A DNA stretch of 64,000 nucleotides from Acidimicrobiales bacterium (GTDB taxonomy: Bacteria > Actinomycetota > Acidimicrobiia > Acidimicrobiales > Aldehydirespiratoraceae), in assembly GCA_040219515.1 (NCBI GenBank), contig JAVJSI010000005.1:1-64000 (forward strand), in the 5' to 3' direction. The position numbers and the translations under genes are program-made. Below the pieces are notes generated by a model. The model saw only the letters and a program-made list of their open reading frames with translations. It searched no databases and was not told the origin of the DNA. The number at the start of each line of letters is the position of its first letter. Position 1 is the first letter of the stretch. Below are positions 27,792 through 35,668 of this stretch, in pieces.

Positions 27792-28481
27792 ATGGATTTC
27801 GACGAGGTGATGGCGGCGCTGGAGGCCGAGGGCACCGAACAGAACCGGAAGATCTATCCGCGCCACGGCGCCCGCGAGCCGATGTTCGGGGTCAGCCTCG
27901 CCGCACTGGGAGAGCTCGAGAAGAGGATCAGGGTCGACCACGAGCTGGGTCTTGCCCTGTGGGATTCGGGCAATCACGACGCGCGGATGCTGGCCGCGAA
28001 GGTGGTCGATCCCGGCGAGTTCACGGTGAAGCTGGCCGATCAATGGGCCCGAGAGGCCGTGTGCTACCAGACCGCCGGGGCGGTTGCCGACGTGGTCGCC
28101 CGGTCGCCGCTGGCGCGGTCGCGCGCCGATGTCTGGTGTGATCGCAAGGGTGAGTGGGTCGCCAGTGCCGGGTGGGGAATCGTGGCGCGCACCTGCGAGG
28201 ACGAAGACCTGTGGGACATCGCCGAACTGCGTGCCCTGCTCCGCCAGATCGAGGAGGAGATCCACGACCGCCCCAATCGGGTCCGCCACGAGATGAACAT
28301 GGCCATGATCTCGATCGCCCTGCGCAACGCCGCGCTGCAACGTCTGGCGGCCAGCGCCGCCAGGCGGGTGGGTCCCGTCGAGGTCGACCACGGCGACACC
28401 AACTGCACCACGCCCGACGCGGGTGACTACATCGAGAAGACCGTCGGCTATCGCCAGCGGCGGGCGGTCAGATCCGGCTGA
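27792..28481 (+). CDS. DNA alkylation repair protein, AlkD-like
   Basis: This 229-residue, largely helical protein shows the HEAT-like repeat pattern of the AlkD/AlkC family: RHGAREPMFGVSLAALGELEKRI, LALWDSGNHDARMLAAKVVD and DRKGEWVASAGWGIVARTC. AlkD-type glycosylases remove bulky alkylated purines without base flipping. The match to DNA-glycosylase PF08713 is by motif, and some family members have lost activity. It overlaps, tail to tail, the 3' end of the AlkA-like gene by 14 bases. Confidence 0.8.
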   Translation: MDFDEVMAALEAEGTEQNRKIYPRHGAREPMFGVSLAALGELEKRIRVDHELGLALWDSGNHDARMLAAKVVDPGEFTVKLADQWAREAVCYQTAGAVADVVARSPLARSRADVWCDRKGEWVASAGWGIVARTCEDEDLWDIAELRALLRQIEEEIHDRPNRVRHEMNMAMISIALRNAALQRLAASAARRVGPVEVDHGDTNCTTPDAGDYIEKTVGYRQRRAVRSG

Positions 28482-29385
28482 TGTCGCTGCGGAACGGGGC
28501 GGGCCCGTGGGGGTTGGGTCTCGGGCCGTACGCCTTCACGAGTCGCACCACTCGCTGGCGGTGACCGGCGAACGGCGCCAATGCCTCGAGCATGGTCTCG
28601 TCGGTGCCGTTCTGCTCGCCGGTGAGCGCAAAGGTGACGAGGCGGGGAAGGTGGAAGTCGCCGACGGGGACGGCGTCGGGGTCGCCACCGGCCACCGCCG
28701 TCGTCAACCCCGTCGTCCACGGGCCGACGCCCGGCAGCCGTTGCAACCACTCCGTGGCATGGGCGGCCGGTTCGCCGTCGAGTCGTTCGAGACGCTCGGC
28801 GTATTTTGCCGCCACCCGCAACACGCGGGCCCGGCTGCGTTCGATCCCGACCCGATGGAAGTCGTGGTCGGCGAGCGCGAGCAGACGGTCCGGTGAGGGA
28901 AACGCGCCGGTCGGTCCGGCCGCCGCCGGCTCGCCATGGCGGTGACACAGGCGTTCGCGACTCGCCTTGGCGTCGGCGGTGACGACCCGTTGACCGATGG
29001 TGTTGGTCGTGAGGGCTTCGTACCAGCGGCCGGTCGCCCCGATCCGCAGCGACCCGGACACCGCGGGGCCGGATCGTTGCAGGAGTGAGGCGAGGGCGGG
29101 ATGGGCCCGCGGCTCGAAGTCGTCGACGTCGTCGTCGCGAGCGCCGAGCAGTGCCGGTAGCTGGGTGAGCGCCCAGTCGGTGCCGGTGCCCCATGCGTCG
29201 GCCCGCACGAGATCGCCGCCGGCCCGAAAGGCCACCGCGGCGACGCCCTCGGGGGTGTCGGTGGTCCACCAGTGGACGCCCTGGCGGCGGCGAACCGTCT
29301 TCACACCGCGTACCGCGAAGGCGATGTCGAGCTGGTGGCGCGGACGAATCGTGGTGGACGCCGTCGGCGGTGGCGCGTCGGTCAC
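28468..29385 (-). CDS. DNA-3-methyladenine glycosylase II family protein
   Basis: This 305-residue protein has the helix-hairpin-helix and catalytic region EWLQRLPGVGPWTTGLTTAVAGGDPDAVPVGDFHLPRLV (about 210-250), the HhH-GPD signature of AlkA-type base-excision glycosylases. The catalytic Asp is most likely the one in VGDFHLP. The N-terminal half is the AlkA-like beta-domain, with TGTDWALTQLPALLG. Alkylated purines are the expected substrate. It overlaps the AlkD-like gene tail to tail by 14 bases, so the two repair genes are convergent. Confidence 0.85.
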   Translation of the reverse strand: MTDAPPPTASTTIRPRHQLDIAFAVRGVKTVRRRQGVHWWTTDTPEGVAAVAFRAGGDLVRADAWGTGTDWALTQLPALLGARDDDVDDFEPRAHPALASLLQRSGPAVSGSLRIGATGRWYEALTTNTIGQRVVTADAKASRERLCHRHGEPAAAGPTGAFPSPDRLLALADHDFHRVGIERSRARVLRVAAKYAERLERLDGEPAAHATEWLQRLPGVGPWTTGLTTAVAGGDPDAVPVGDFHLPRLVTFALTGEQNGTDETMLEALAPFAGHRQRVVRLVKAYGPRPNPHGPAPFRSDISRI

Positions 29386-29410
29386 CTGGCCATCATGGCG
29401 CAGGAGTGCG

Positions 29411-29803
29411 TCAGGACGCGCCGATCAGGGGTGTGTCGGCCGACTGCTCGTCGGCAAAGGTGAGGAACTCGCGGTCACTGGGGTCGGTCAGCCCCCATTC
29501 GTCGGCGGCTTCGGCCATCGCCGCACGGGTCTGGGTGCCGATGATGCCGTCCACCTGGGAGGGGTCGTCGAGGAAGCCGGCGACGACCAGGTGGAACTGG
29601 AGGCGGGCCCGTTCCTCGTCGTCGAGCGGGGCTTCGACGCTCTCGGCGCCGACGACGAGGTCGACGACATCGCCGGACTCGGCCTGCAGCGCGCCGTCCT
29701 CGTCGAGCGCGTCGCTGAGCGCAGGCGAAACCATCTTGGTGAGGCCCCAGAGGGCGACGACCAGAAAGCCGAGAAGGGCGATGCCCTGGAGATGAGTTCG
29801 CAT
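29411..29803 (-). CDS. Membrane-anchored protein with peptidoglycan-binding-like repeat
   Basis: This 130-residue protein begins MRTHLQGIALLGFLVVALWGLTKM, a membrane anchor or signal peptide. A mixed acidic segment follows, then LQFHLVVAGFLDDPSQVDGIIGTQTRAAMAEAADEWGL. The VDGIIGTQTRAA block is the signature turn of PG_binding_1 (PF01471), so the C-terminal domain probably contacts the cell wall. No catalytic domain is present. The ATG at 29803 is preceded on the minus strand by an unusually strong purine run (CTTCCTCCC complement), supporting the start. Confidence 0.65.
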   Translation of the reverse strand: MRTHLQGIALLGFLVVALWGLTKMVSPALSDALDEDGALQAESGDVVDLVVGAESVEAPLDDEERARLQFHLVVAGFLDDPSQVDGIIGTQTRAAMAEAADEWGLTDPSDREFLTFADEQSADTPLIGAS

Positions 29804-29940
29804 GGGAGGAAGGCCTCGAAGGGAAAGGGTGTCACTCTTGGACGTACCGGGTCACGGGGAGGTTCCCGATCGTCACCAAGCTGACATGTGGCAGCCGGCC
29901 CCGGACAGGGCCGAACGGACGGTTTCGCCCGATATCGGGT

Positions 29941-31008
29941 CTACCCGGGGAGCCCGCCGCCAAACACGGGTGTGAGATCGAGGGTGCCCAGTACGCGGTT
30001 CTCCGCTGCGATCACCGCGGGGATGGCGTTGACGAGCCGGGCCGCCGCGGTGGCGTTGCCGCCGTCGGCCGGGTTGTCGGAGTCGTCGGTGGCGTGGATC
30101 GACATCTCGATGCGGGGGCGTCCCTCGATGATGAGGCGGTGCTCACCGGTCTTGCCCGCAACCGGCGACGGCCATCGGGGCGCGAGTTCGGGCGAGATGC
30201 GGGTGATGTGTTCGATGACGAGCCGGGGTTCGCCGGCCACCACGCCGACCACCTCGAAGCGGAATGCTCCCTGGGTGCCGGCGTCGAAGCGGCCCTGGAC
30301 GGTGTCGACGGATTCGTCGAGCTCGAGCCGCTCGATCGACTCGGTGATCTCGTCGACGGTGACGCCGAGACCATCGGCCATCGTGTGGATCATCGGCCCC
30401 CAGATCATCGTGGGCACCGAAGGGATGAGCATCGGTGGGAGCTGGTCCATCGGCCTGCCGAAGCCGATGACGTCGCGCACGATCTCGGGCGCGTCGTAGG
30501 TGGAGTAGTCGAAGAGTTCCTGCACCCGGATCTCGTCGATGCGTCCGCTCACCCCGCTGACGAGCAGGGGCAGGATGTCCTGGGCCCATCCCGGGTCGAT
30601 GCCGGAGACGTAGAGCGACGCGCCGCCCTCGGCACACGCCTCGTCGACCTTGTCACGAAGGCGGGCGTTGGCGGTGGCGGGATGGAGTAGTCCGTAGATC
30701 GCAGGGGTGACCACGTCGGCCCCGGCCCGAAGGCAGGCGAGCACGTCGTCGAGGGCATCGTCGGGGCGGGTGTCGCCGCTGGCGGCGTAGACGACGGCGT
30801 CGGGCCGGCGAGCCAGCACGGCTGCCGCATCGTCGGTGGCGATCACCCCGGTCGTGTCGACCTCGGCCAGTTCACCGGCGTCGCGGCCGACCTTGGCGGG
30901 GTTCGCGACGACGACGTCGACGAGTTCGAGATCTCGATGGCTCAGGACCGTGCGGATCGCCGTGCGACCGACGTTGCCCGTCCCCCAGACGACGACCCGA
31001 ATCGTCAT
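29941..31008 (-). CDS. NAD(P)-dependent dihydrodipicolinate reductase-like dehydrogenase
   Basis: This 355-residue protein opens with the dinucleotide site VVVWGTGNVGRTAIRTVL, followed by VVANPAKVGRDAGELAE and the AAVVYAASGDTRPDD region. This is the pattern of the DapB-like family that includes 2,4-diaminopentanoate dehydrogenase. A substrate cannot be read. The start codon overlaps the stop of the upstream flavodoxin gene (ATGA), which argues for coupled translation. The two may be partners in an unknown reductive pathway, but that is inference. Confidence 0.8.
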   Translation of the reverse strand: MTIRVVVWGTGNVGRTAIRTVLSHRDLELVDVVVANPAKVGRDAGELAEVDTTGVIATDDAAAVLARRPDAVVYAASGDTRPDDALDDVLACLRAGADVVTPAIYGLLHPATANARLRDKVDEACAEGGASLYVSGIDPGWAQDILPLLVSGVSGRIDEIRVQELFDYSTYDAPEIVRDVIGFGRPMDQLPPMLIPSVPTMIWGPMIHTMADGLGVTVDEITESIERLELDESVDTVQGRFDAGTQGAFRFEVVGVVAGEPRLVIEHITRISPELAPRWPSPVAGKTGEHRLIIEGRPRIEMSIHATDDSDNPADGGNATAAARLVNAIPAVIAAENRVLGTLDLTPVFGGGLPG

Positions 31009-31451
31009 GCGTCCGCCGTCACGCCGAGGCGTGCTTCTGCCTCGTCGAGGGCGGCGACGACGAATCCGGCGATGCCGGCCGGGAGCTTGTGGCGCTTGAA
31101 GACGTTGCCGCCGATCCAGTCGCCACCTCGGAGCTTCACCACGTCGCCCAAGCCGTCGACGACCTTGCCGGCGTGGATCGCGTAGGTGAGAAAGCCTGCG
31201 GTCGGCTTACCCCAGATGCCGGGCAGGTCGAGCAGCCGACCGGCGTCGCCGGGGCGATGCCCGCCGATGACGATCCCGTCGGTCCAGGTGCCGACGAACA
31301 CCATGTCGGCGGCCTTGAGGAAATCGAGATTGGCCTTGCGGGACGGCCACACGCCCACCTCGTGGCCGAGCTCTTGCGCGACCGCGCCGATCATCTCGGC
31401 GGCGCGGGCAGTGTTGCCGGTACGGCTCTCGTAGACGACGGCGACTTTCAC
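31005..31451 (-). CDS. Flavodoxin-like protein
   Basis: The GTG at 31451 follows a strong ribosome site (AGGAG, 8 bases upstream) and gives 148 residues. It begins VKVAVVYESRTGNTARAAEMIG, the FMN phosphate-binding loop (SRTGNT) of flavodoxins. MVFVGTWTDGIVIGGH then supplies the second flavin-binding loop. It is an electron-transfer or FMN-binding protein. The earlier in-frame ATG at 31481 gives an N-terminal tail with no family match and is less likely. It overlaps the following dehydrogenase start by four bases. Confidence 0.85.
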   Translation of the reverse strand: MKVAVVYESRTGNTARAAEMIGAVAQELGHEVGVWPSRKANLDFLKAADMVFVGTWTDGIVIGGHRPGDAGRLLDLPGIWGKPTAGFLTYAIHAGKVVDGLGDVVKLRGGDWIGGNVFKRHKLPAGIAGFVVAALDEAEARLGVTADA

Positions 31452-31545
31452 GTGGAACTCCTGGGATACCGATGGCGCCACGGACGTGGGCTGCCGTGAT
31501 TCTCGCAGGTCACCGGCGTTCGCGCCTGTTTCGGCGGACGGCGAT

Positions 31546-32463
31546 TCAGGCCTCGGCGTTGATCTCGCGGAGCAGGGCTCGGGTGCGGGCGAAGTCCTCG
31601 CTGCTCGTACCGATCTCGGCGGCGGAGAACTCGGTGGCTCCGGCGGCCGAGACCGCTTCGAGCTGCTGGCGCACGGACGTCTCGTCGCCGCAGATCATCG
31701 CCTCGCCCGGGCCGGCGTGGCCGTCGAGGTCGAGCATGGCCCGATAAGACGGAAGGTCGCCGTAGTTCGACAGCACCTGGCCGATGAAGTCCCGCATCCC
31801 GCCCTCGTCATCGGTCACCGAGATCGGCAGCGAGCACACGATGCGGGGCGCGGGTCGGCCGGCGTCGGCCGCGGCCTCGTTGACGTGGGGGGCGATCTGG
31901 GTGGCGATGGCCTTCTCGCCGGTCATCCAGAGAATGGTGCCGTCGGTGCGCTGACCGGCCACCTTCAGCATCTGCGGGCCCATGGCCGCGAGCACGAGAC
32001 CCGGCGTGCGATCGGTGGGTCGGGCACCCTCGAAACGGGCCGTGTAGTCCTCGCCGGCGTAGTCGGCGGAGCCGGTCTCGAGCAGGGGCTGGAGGCAGGA
32101 AAGGTAGTCGCGCACGTGGCGAATCGGCTTCTCGAAGTTCATGCCCCAGGTGTGCTCGACGACGGGTGCGTGGTTGACGCCCAGGCCCAGGGTGAGGGGT
32201 CCAGCGACCACGGCCTGCGTGGTGAGGGTCTTCGCGGCGAGGGCGGTGGGGTGGATCGGGAAGGTCGCGTTGACGGCCGTGCCCAGCTCCATCTCGCCGG
32301 TTTCGGCGCCGGCGAGGGCCAGCACGGTGAGCGCGTCGACGATGCCGACCTGCGCGAGCCACCATCCGGCCATGCCGTCGGCCGCAGCCTTCTCGGCGTG
32401 GGCGAGGAGCCGGGCCACGTCGGAGTGGATCAACTCCGAGCTTCCGTTGATCGAGATCTTCAT
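31546..32463 (-). CDS. LLM-class oxidoreductase, probably F420-dependent (second copy)
   Basis: This 305-residue protein has the LLM TIM-barrel pattern: MELGTAVNATFPIHPTALAAKTL, GPLTLGLGVNHAPVVEHTWGMNFEKPIRHVRDYLSCLQPLL and LAAMGPQMLKVAGQRTDGTILWMTG. It is paralogous to the gene at 7571 (shared EKPxRHxRxYL, GPxML and WMTG blocks). F420 dependence is inferred from the subfamily. The start MKISINGSSEL is an ATG. The reaction is not identifiable. Confidence 0.85.
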   Translation of the reverse strand: MKISINGSSELIHSDVARLLAHAEKAAADGMAGWWLAQVGIVDALTVLALAGAETGEMELGTAVNATFPIHPTALAAKTLTTQAVVAGPLTLGLGVNHAPVVEHTWGMNFEKPIRHVRDYLSCLQPLLETGSADYAGEDYTARFEGARPTDRTPGLVLAAMGPQMLKVAGQRTDGTILWMTGEKAIATQIAPHVNEAAADAGRPAPRIVCSLPISVTDDEGGMRDFIGQVLSNYGDLPSYRAMLDLDGHAGPGEAMICGDETSVRQQLEAVSAAGATEFSAAEIGTSSEDFARTRALLREINAEA

Positions 32464-32492
32464 ACTGTCCCCCCGGGTGCCGCCGGAGCGGC

Positions 32493-32750
32493 TCAGTTGC
32501 TCTTGCGGGCGTCGAGCTTGGACTTGATCTCGGCGCAGGTCTTGCAGATCGGGTACTTCGACGGATCGCGGCTGGGCACCCAGACCTTGCCGCAGATGGC
32601 CACGACGGGCGTGCCTTCGACGGTCGCCTTCGTGATGTCGGCCTTGCGGGCGTAGTGCGCGAACCGGTCGTGGTTGCCGTCGTCGGTGACGGGGTTGGCG
32701 ACCGTCTCTTCGGTGATCGTCGTCGTTTCGAGCGGGGCGATATCCGGCAT
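32493..32750 (-). CDS. DUF3039 protein
   Basis: The ATG at 32750 gives 85 residues. The C-terminal half AICGKVWVPSRDPSKYPICKTCAEI matches DUF3039, a small actinobacterial family with the conserved pattern C-x5-P-x-R-x6-P-x-C-x2-C, suggesting a zinc site. The middle HDRFAHYARKADI is the other conserved block. Function unknown. It lies about 40 bases downstream of the 3' end of the DNA ligase gene, in the same orientation. Confidence 0.8.
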   Translation of the reverse strand: MPDIAPLETTTITEETVANPVTDDGNHDRFAHYARKADITKATVEGTPVVAICGKVWVPSRDPSKYPICKTCAEIKSKLDARKSN

Positions 32751-32790
32751 GTTTCCAGTGTGCCTGCTCACTTCGGCGACCGCACGGTGT

Positions 32791-34284
32791 TCAGCCGAGG
32801 GCACGAACCGTCTCGATGGTGTCGGCCTGAGCGGCGGGCTTGTCGTCGCGATAGCGAACCACCCGAGCGAACCGCAGGGCGACGCCGCCCGGGTATCGGG
32901 TCGATCGTTGGATGCCGTCGACTGCGACCTCGACCACCTGTTCGGGGCGCAGGGCGACCACCGGTCGGGTGTCGCCATCGGGACCGTCGATGGCCAGCTC
33001 CCGGAAGCGCTCTGTCTGCCAGCGCAGCATGTCGTCGGTCATGCCCTTGAAGGTCTTGCCGACCATCACGAACTCGCCGGTGCCGGGATCTCGCGCGGCC
33101 ATGTGGATGTTGCTCAGCCAACCCCGGCGGCGGCCGCTGCCGGGTTCGACGGCGATCACCACGAGATCGAGGGTGTGGACCGGCTTGACCTTTCGCCACG
33201 TCTTTCCGCGACGGCCGGCCTGATAGAGAGAATCGGCGGCCTTCACCATCACGCCTTCGTGGCGGCGGGCCAGCGCGTCCTCGAGAACGGTGGCGGCGAC
33301 ATCCCCGGAGTCCGTGACGACTCCGGGGATCGCGCGCTCGCCGACCACCGCTTCGAGCCGTCGGCGTCGGTCCTCGAGGGACACGTCGAGGAGGTCGTCG
33401 CCGTCGTGATGGAGCAGGTCGAAGAAGAACGGCGCGGTCGTCGTCGTGCTGGTCATCGTGTCCTGGAACATGAGGGGGTCGCCCAGCTCGTCGATGCCGA
33501 GCACCTCGCCGTCGAGCACGAGGGAGCGCGCCGGCAGCAGTCGCACGATGCGGACGACTTCGGGCACCCCTTGCGTGATCTCGTTGAGGTTTCGGGTCCA
33601 GACACGGACGTCGTCGCCCTCCTTGTGGACCTGGATGCGCACCCCGTCGAGCTTCCATTCGACCGAGCTGCGTCCGTTCTCCTCGATGGCCTCGAACACG
33701 TCTTTGGCCGTGCTGGCCAACATCGGCTGGATCGGCCGCTGGAGCTCGAGTCCGACCGCCTCCAGGCCCTCACGCCCGTCGCAGACGGCGATCTCGGCTG
33801 CCCGGCCGAGATCGCCCGAGAGCATCACGGCTCGGCGGAGCACGGTGGGCGGAACGTCGGTGGCACGGGCGACGGCATCGGTGACGAGTCCCGCGTTGGC
33901 GCCCTGGCGGAGCTCGCCGATCAGGAGTCGGCGAACGAAGTCGGTCTCCTCGGCACTCGTCTCGGCGAGGAACTCGGTGAAGAGCCGGATCCGTTCCGCC
34001 TTCGACCCCTCGCCGTGGGTCGCGGCGACGCGGTCGAGCAGGCTGTCGAGATCGGCGATCGTGCGAGACGAGCCGGTCGATGTCCCCGACGGCACGTCGC
34101 GCACCGTGGCCCACCCCACGCCGATCCGACCCTGGCGGGGCTCGCCCGACAGGAGGCCGACCACGACCCCGATCTCTTCCGCTGTCGCCGCCCGCAGCAG
34201 ATCGGCGAGAAACATCACCTTCTCCTTGCGGGCCCGCGTCGCCCCGACGGCGATGGTGGTGGCGACGAGATCGGCGAGGAGCAC
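32791..34284 (-). CDS. ligB: ATP-dependent DNA ligase, LigB-like
   Basis: The GTG at 34284 gives 497 residues, matching mycobacterial LigB (about 507). The N-terminal helical domain LADLVATTIAVGATRARKEKV is the DNA-binding domain. The adenylation motif I is VEWKLDGVRIQVH, with the nucleophilic Lys in KLDG, followed by LDGEVLG (motif III-like) and EGVMVKAADSLYQAGRRGKTWRKVKP (motifs IV-V). It seals nicks using ATP. A GTG at 34299 is an equally formal start but adds five residues that do not fit relatives. The region upstream to 34707 in frame is not coding. Confidence 0.85.
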   Translation of the reverse strand: MLLADLVATTIAVGATRARKEKVMFLADLLRAATAEEIGVVVGLLSGEPRQGRIGVGWATVRDVPSGTSTGSSRTIADLDSLLDRVAATHGEGSKAERIRLFTEFLAETSAEETDFVRRLLIGELRQGANAGLVTDAVARATDVPPTVLRRAVMLSGDLGRAAEIAVCDGREGLEAVGLELQRPIQPMLASTAKDVFEAIEENGRSSVEWKLDGVRIQVHKEGDDVRVWTRNLNEITQGVPEVVRIVRLLPARSLVLDGEVLGIDELGDPLMFQDTMTSTTTTAPFFFDLLHHDGDDLLDVSLEDRRRRLEAVVGERAIPGVVTDSGDVAATVLEDALARRHEGVMVKAADSLYQAGRRGKTWRKVKPVHTLDLVVIAVEPGSGRRRGWLSNIHMAARDPGTGEFVMVGKTFKGMTDDMLRWQTERFRELAIDGPDGDTRPVVALRPEQVVEVAVDGIQRSTRYPGGVALRFARVVRYRDDKPAAQADTIETVRALG

Positions 34285-34324
34285 ACGGCAGTCTTGCACC
34301 TCGCCGACGCGGGTTGACGGCCGG

Positions 34325-34624
34325 CTACCGCCCGGACAACAGCAGCAGTCCGCCGATGGCGGCAGCGGCCACGACCATGCCCACGGCCAGCCGCGTCGCT
34401 CGACGTGCCGCGTCATCGTCGTCGTCAACATCGTCGCCTTGGCCGTCGACGACATCGACCGCGGTGTCGGCATCGGCGACGTCCGCGCCGGTCGAGGTCG
34501 GCAGGTCCTCCGTGTCGACGACCTGGGTCGTCGCGGCACCGGCGGGGTCCGGGAGAACCGCCATTCCGAGCAGTACGGCTCCGAGAGTGAGCGCGAGGCT
34601 GACATGGACCCGGTGATGTCGCAT
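34325..34624 (-). CDS. Secreted or membrane protein with acidic middle and C-terminal anchor
   Basis: This 99-residue protein starts MRHHRVHVSLALTLGAVLLGMAVLPDPAGAA, a good signal peptide with an AGAA cleavage site. A Thr/Asp-rich stretch follows (about 36-70, with the run DDVDDDDD), then RRATRLAVGMVVAAAAIGGLLLLSG, a C-terminal membrane helix. It is a small surface protein of unknown role. It ends 25-40 bases before the ligase start in the same orientation, and is divergent from rarD. Confidence 0.55.
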   Translation of the reverse strand: MRHHRVHVSLALTLGAVLLGMAVLPDPAGAATTQVVDTEDLPTSTGADVADADTAVDVVDGQGDDVDDDDDAARRATRLAVGMVVAAAAIGGLLLLSGR

Positions 34625-34763
34625 GAACGTGAGACGCCTGGGTGCCGCGTTTGGTTCCCATCGCCCGGGACGTCGGCGTGTCCGGCCCCCGAGGCCGATG
34701 GGTTCATCTGAATTCCGACGGGGTGGGACGGGGTGCGACTGTGCCCAGGGATAGCGTGCCGAG

Positions 34764-35648
34764 ATGATACGGGGCGTGGCGATCGGGACGGTGGCCTACG
34801 TCCTCTGGGGACTGTCGCCGGTCTATTGGCGCTCGGTCGGTTCGGTCGCCTCCGGCGACATCGTGATCCATCGCGTGCTCACCAGCGCGCTGCTCCTCGC
34901 AGCGTTCCAGTTCGCCGGGCACACCTTCGCACGGGTGCGGGCCCTGCTCATCGACCGACGAGCACGAGGGATGTTCGTGCTCACGGCTGTGTTGCTCGTG
35001 TCGAACTGGTTGGTGTTCGTCTGGGCCGTCAACGACGACCGGGTGCTCGAGGCGAGCCTCGGCTACTTCATCAACCCGTTGGTGAGCGTCGTGCTCGGCG
35101 TGGTCGTGCTGAAGGAACGCCTCCGGCTCGGTCCGATGCTCGCAGTGGGCATCGCCGCCGGTGGTGTCGTGGTGCTCACGATCGATGTCGGCAGCGTTCC
35201 CTGGGTGTCGTTGTTCCTCGCCGGCACATTCGCCCTCTACGGGCTGGTCAGGAAGATCTCGCCGGCCGGTTCTCTCGACGGCCTCAGCCTCGAGATGTTC
35301 GTGCTCTTCCCGTTCGCTCTGGTCGTGCTCCTCATCCAGATGGCCTCGGGCGACAGCGTGTTCACCACGTCGTCGGTGGCCATGAACGTCTGGTTGCTCG
35401 GCGCAGGAGTGATCACCGCCGCGCCCCTCCTACTGTTCGCCACGGCCGCTCGCCAGATCGAACTCTGGCTCGTCGGCATGCTGCAGTTCATCGCGCCCAC
35501 CCTCCAGTTCATCCTCGGTGCCATCGTGTGGAACGAGCCGTGGAGCGGAGGCCAGGCGGCCGGGTTCATCATCATCTGGATCGCACTCGTCGTGTTCGCC
35601 CTCGAGCCGCTCGTGAAGCCGAACCGCCGGATGCAGCCGATCGGCTGA
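34764..35648 (+). CDS. rarD: RarD-type EamA transporter
   Basis: This 294-residue protein has ten membrane segments in two EamA halves. The run SNWLVFVWAVNDDRVLEASLGYFINPLVSVVLG is highly diagnostic of the RarD subfamily, followed by PLLLFATAARQIELWLVGMLQFIAPTLQFILG. RarD-type proteins are inner-membrane drug/metabolite transporters, some linked to chloramphenicol sensitivity. The substrate is unknown. The C-terminus (LVKPNRRMQPIG) is short and basic. Upstream lie 140 bases without a clear promoter motif. Confidence 0.9.
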   Translation: MIRGVAIGTVAYVLWGLSPVYWRSVGSVASGDIVIHRVLTSALLLAAFQFAGHTFARVRALLIDRRARGMFVLTAVLLVSNWLVFVWAVNDDRVLEASLGYFINPLVSVVLGVVVLKERLRLGPMLAVGIAAGGVVVLTIDVGSVPWVSLFLAGTFALYGLVRKISPAGSLDGLSLEMFVLFPFALVVLLIQMASGDSVFTTSSVAMNVWLLGAGVITAAPLLLFATAARQIELWLVGMLQFIAPTLQFILGAIVWNEPWSGGQAAGFIIIWIALVVFALEPLVKPNRRMQPIG

Positions 35649-35668
35649 GCCGGCCCGGCTGAGTCGAT

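Noticed and set aside
29928-29939. Palindrome CCCGATATCGGG near the end of the DapB-like gene
   Set aside because: Only four to six base pairs can form and it lacks a flanking T run; it may be chance in GC-rich sequence.
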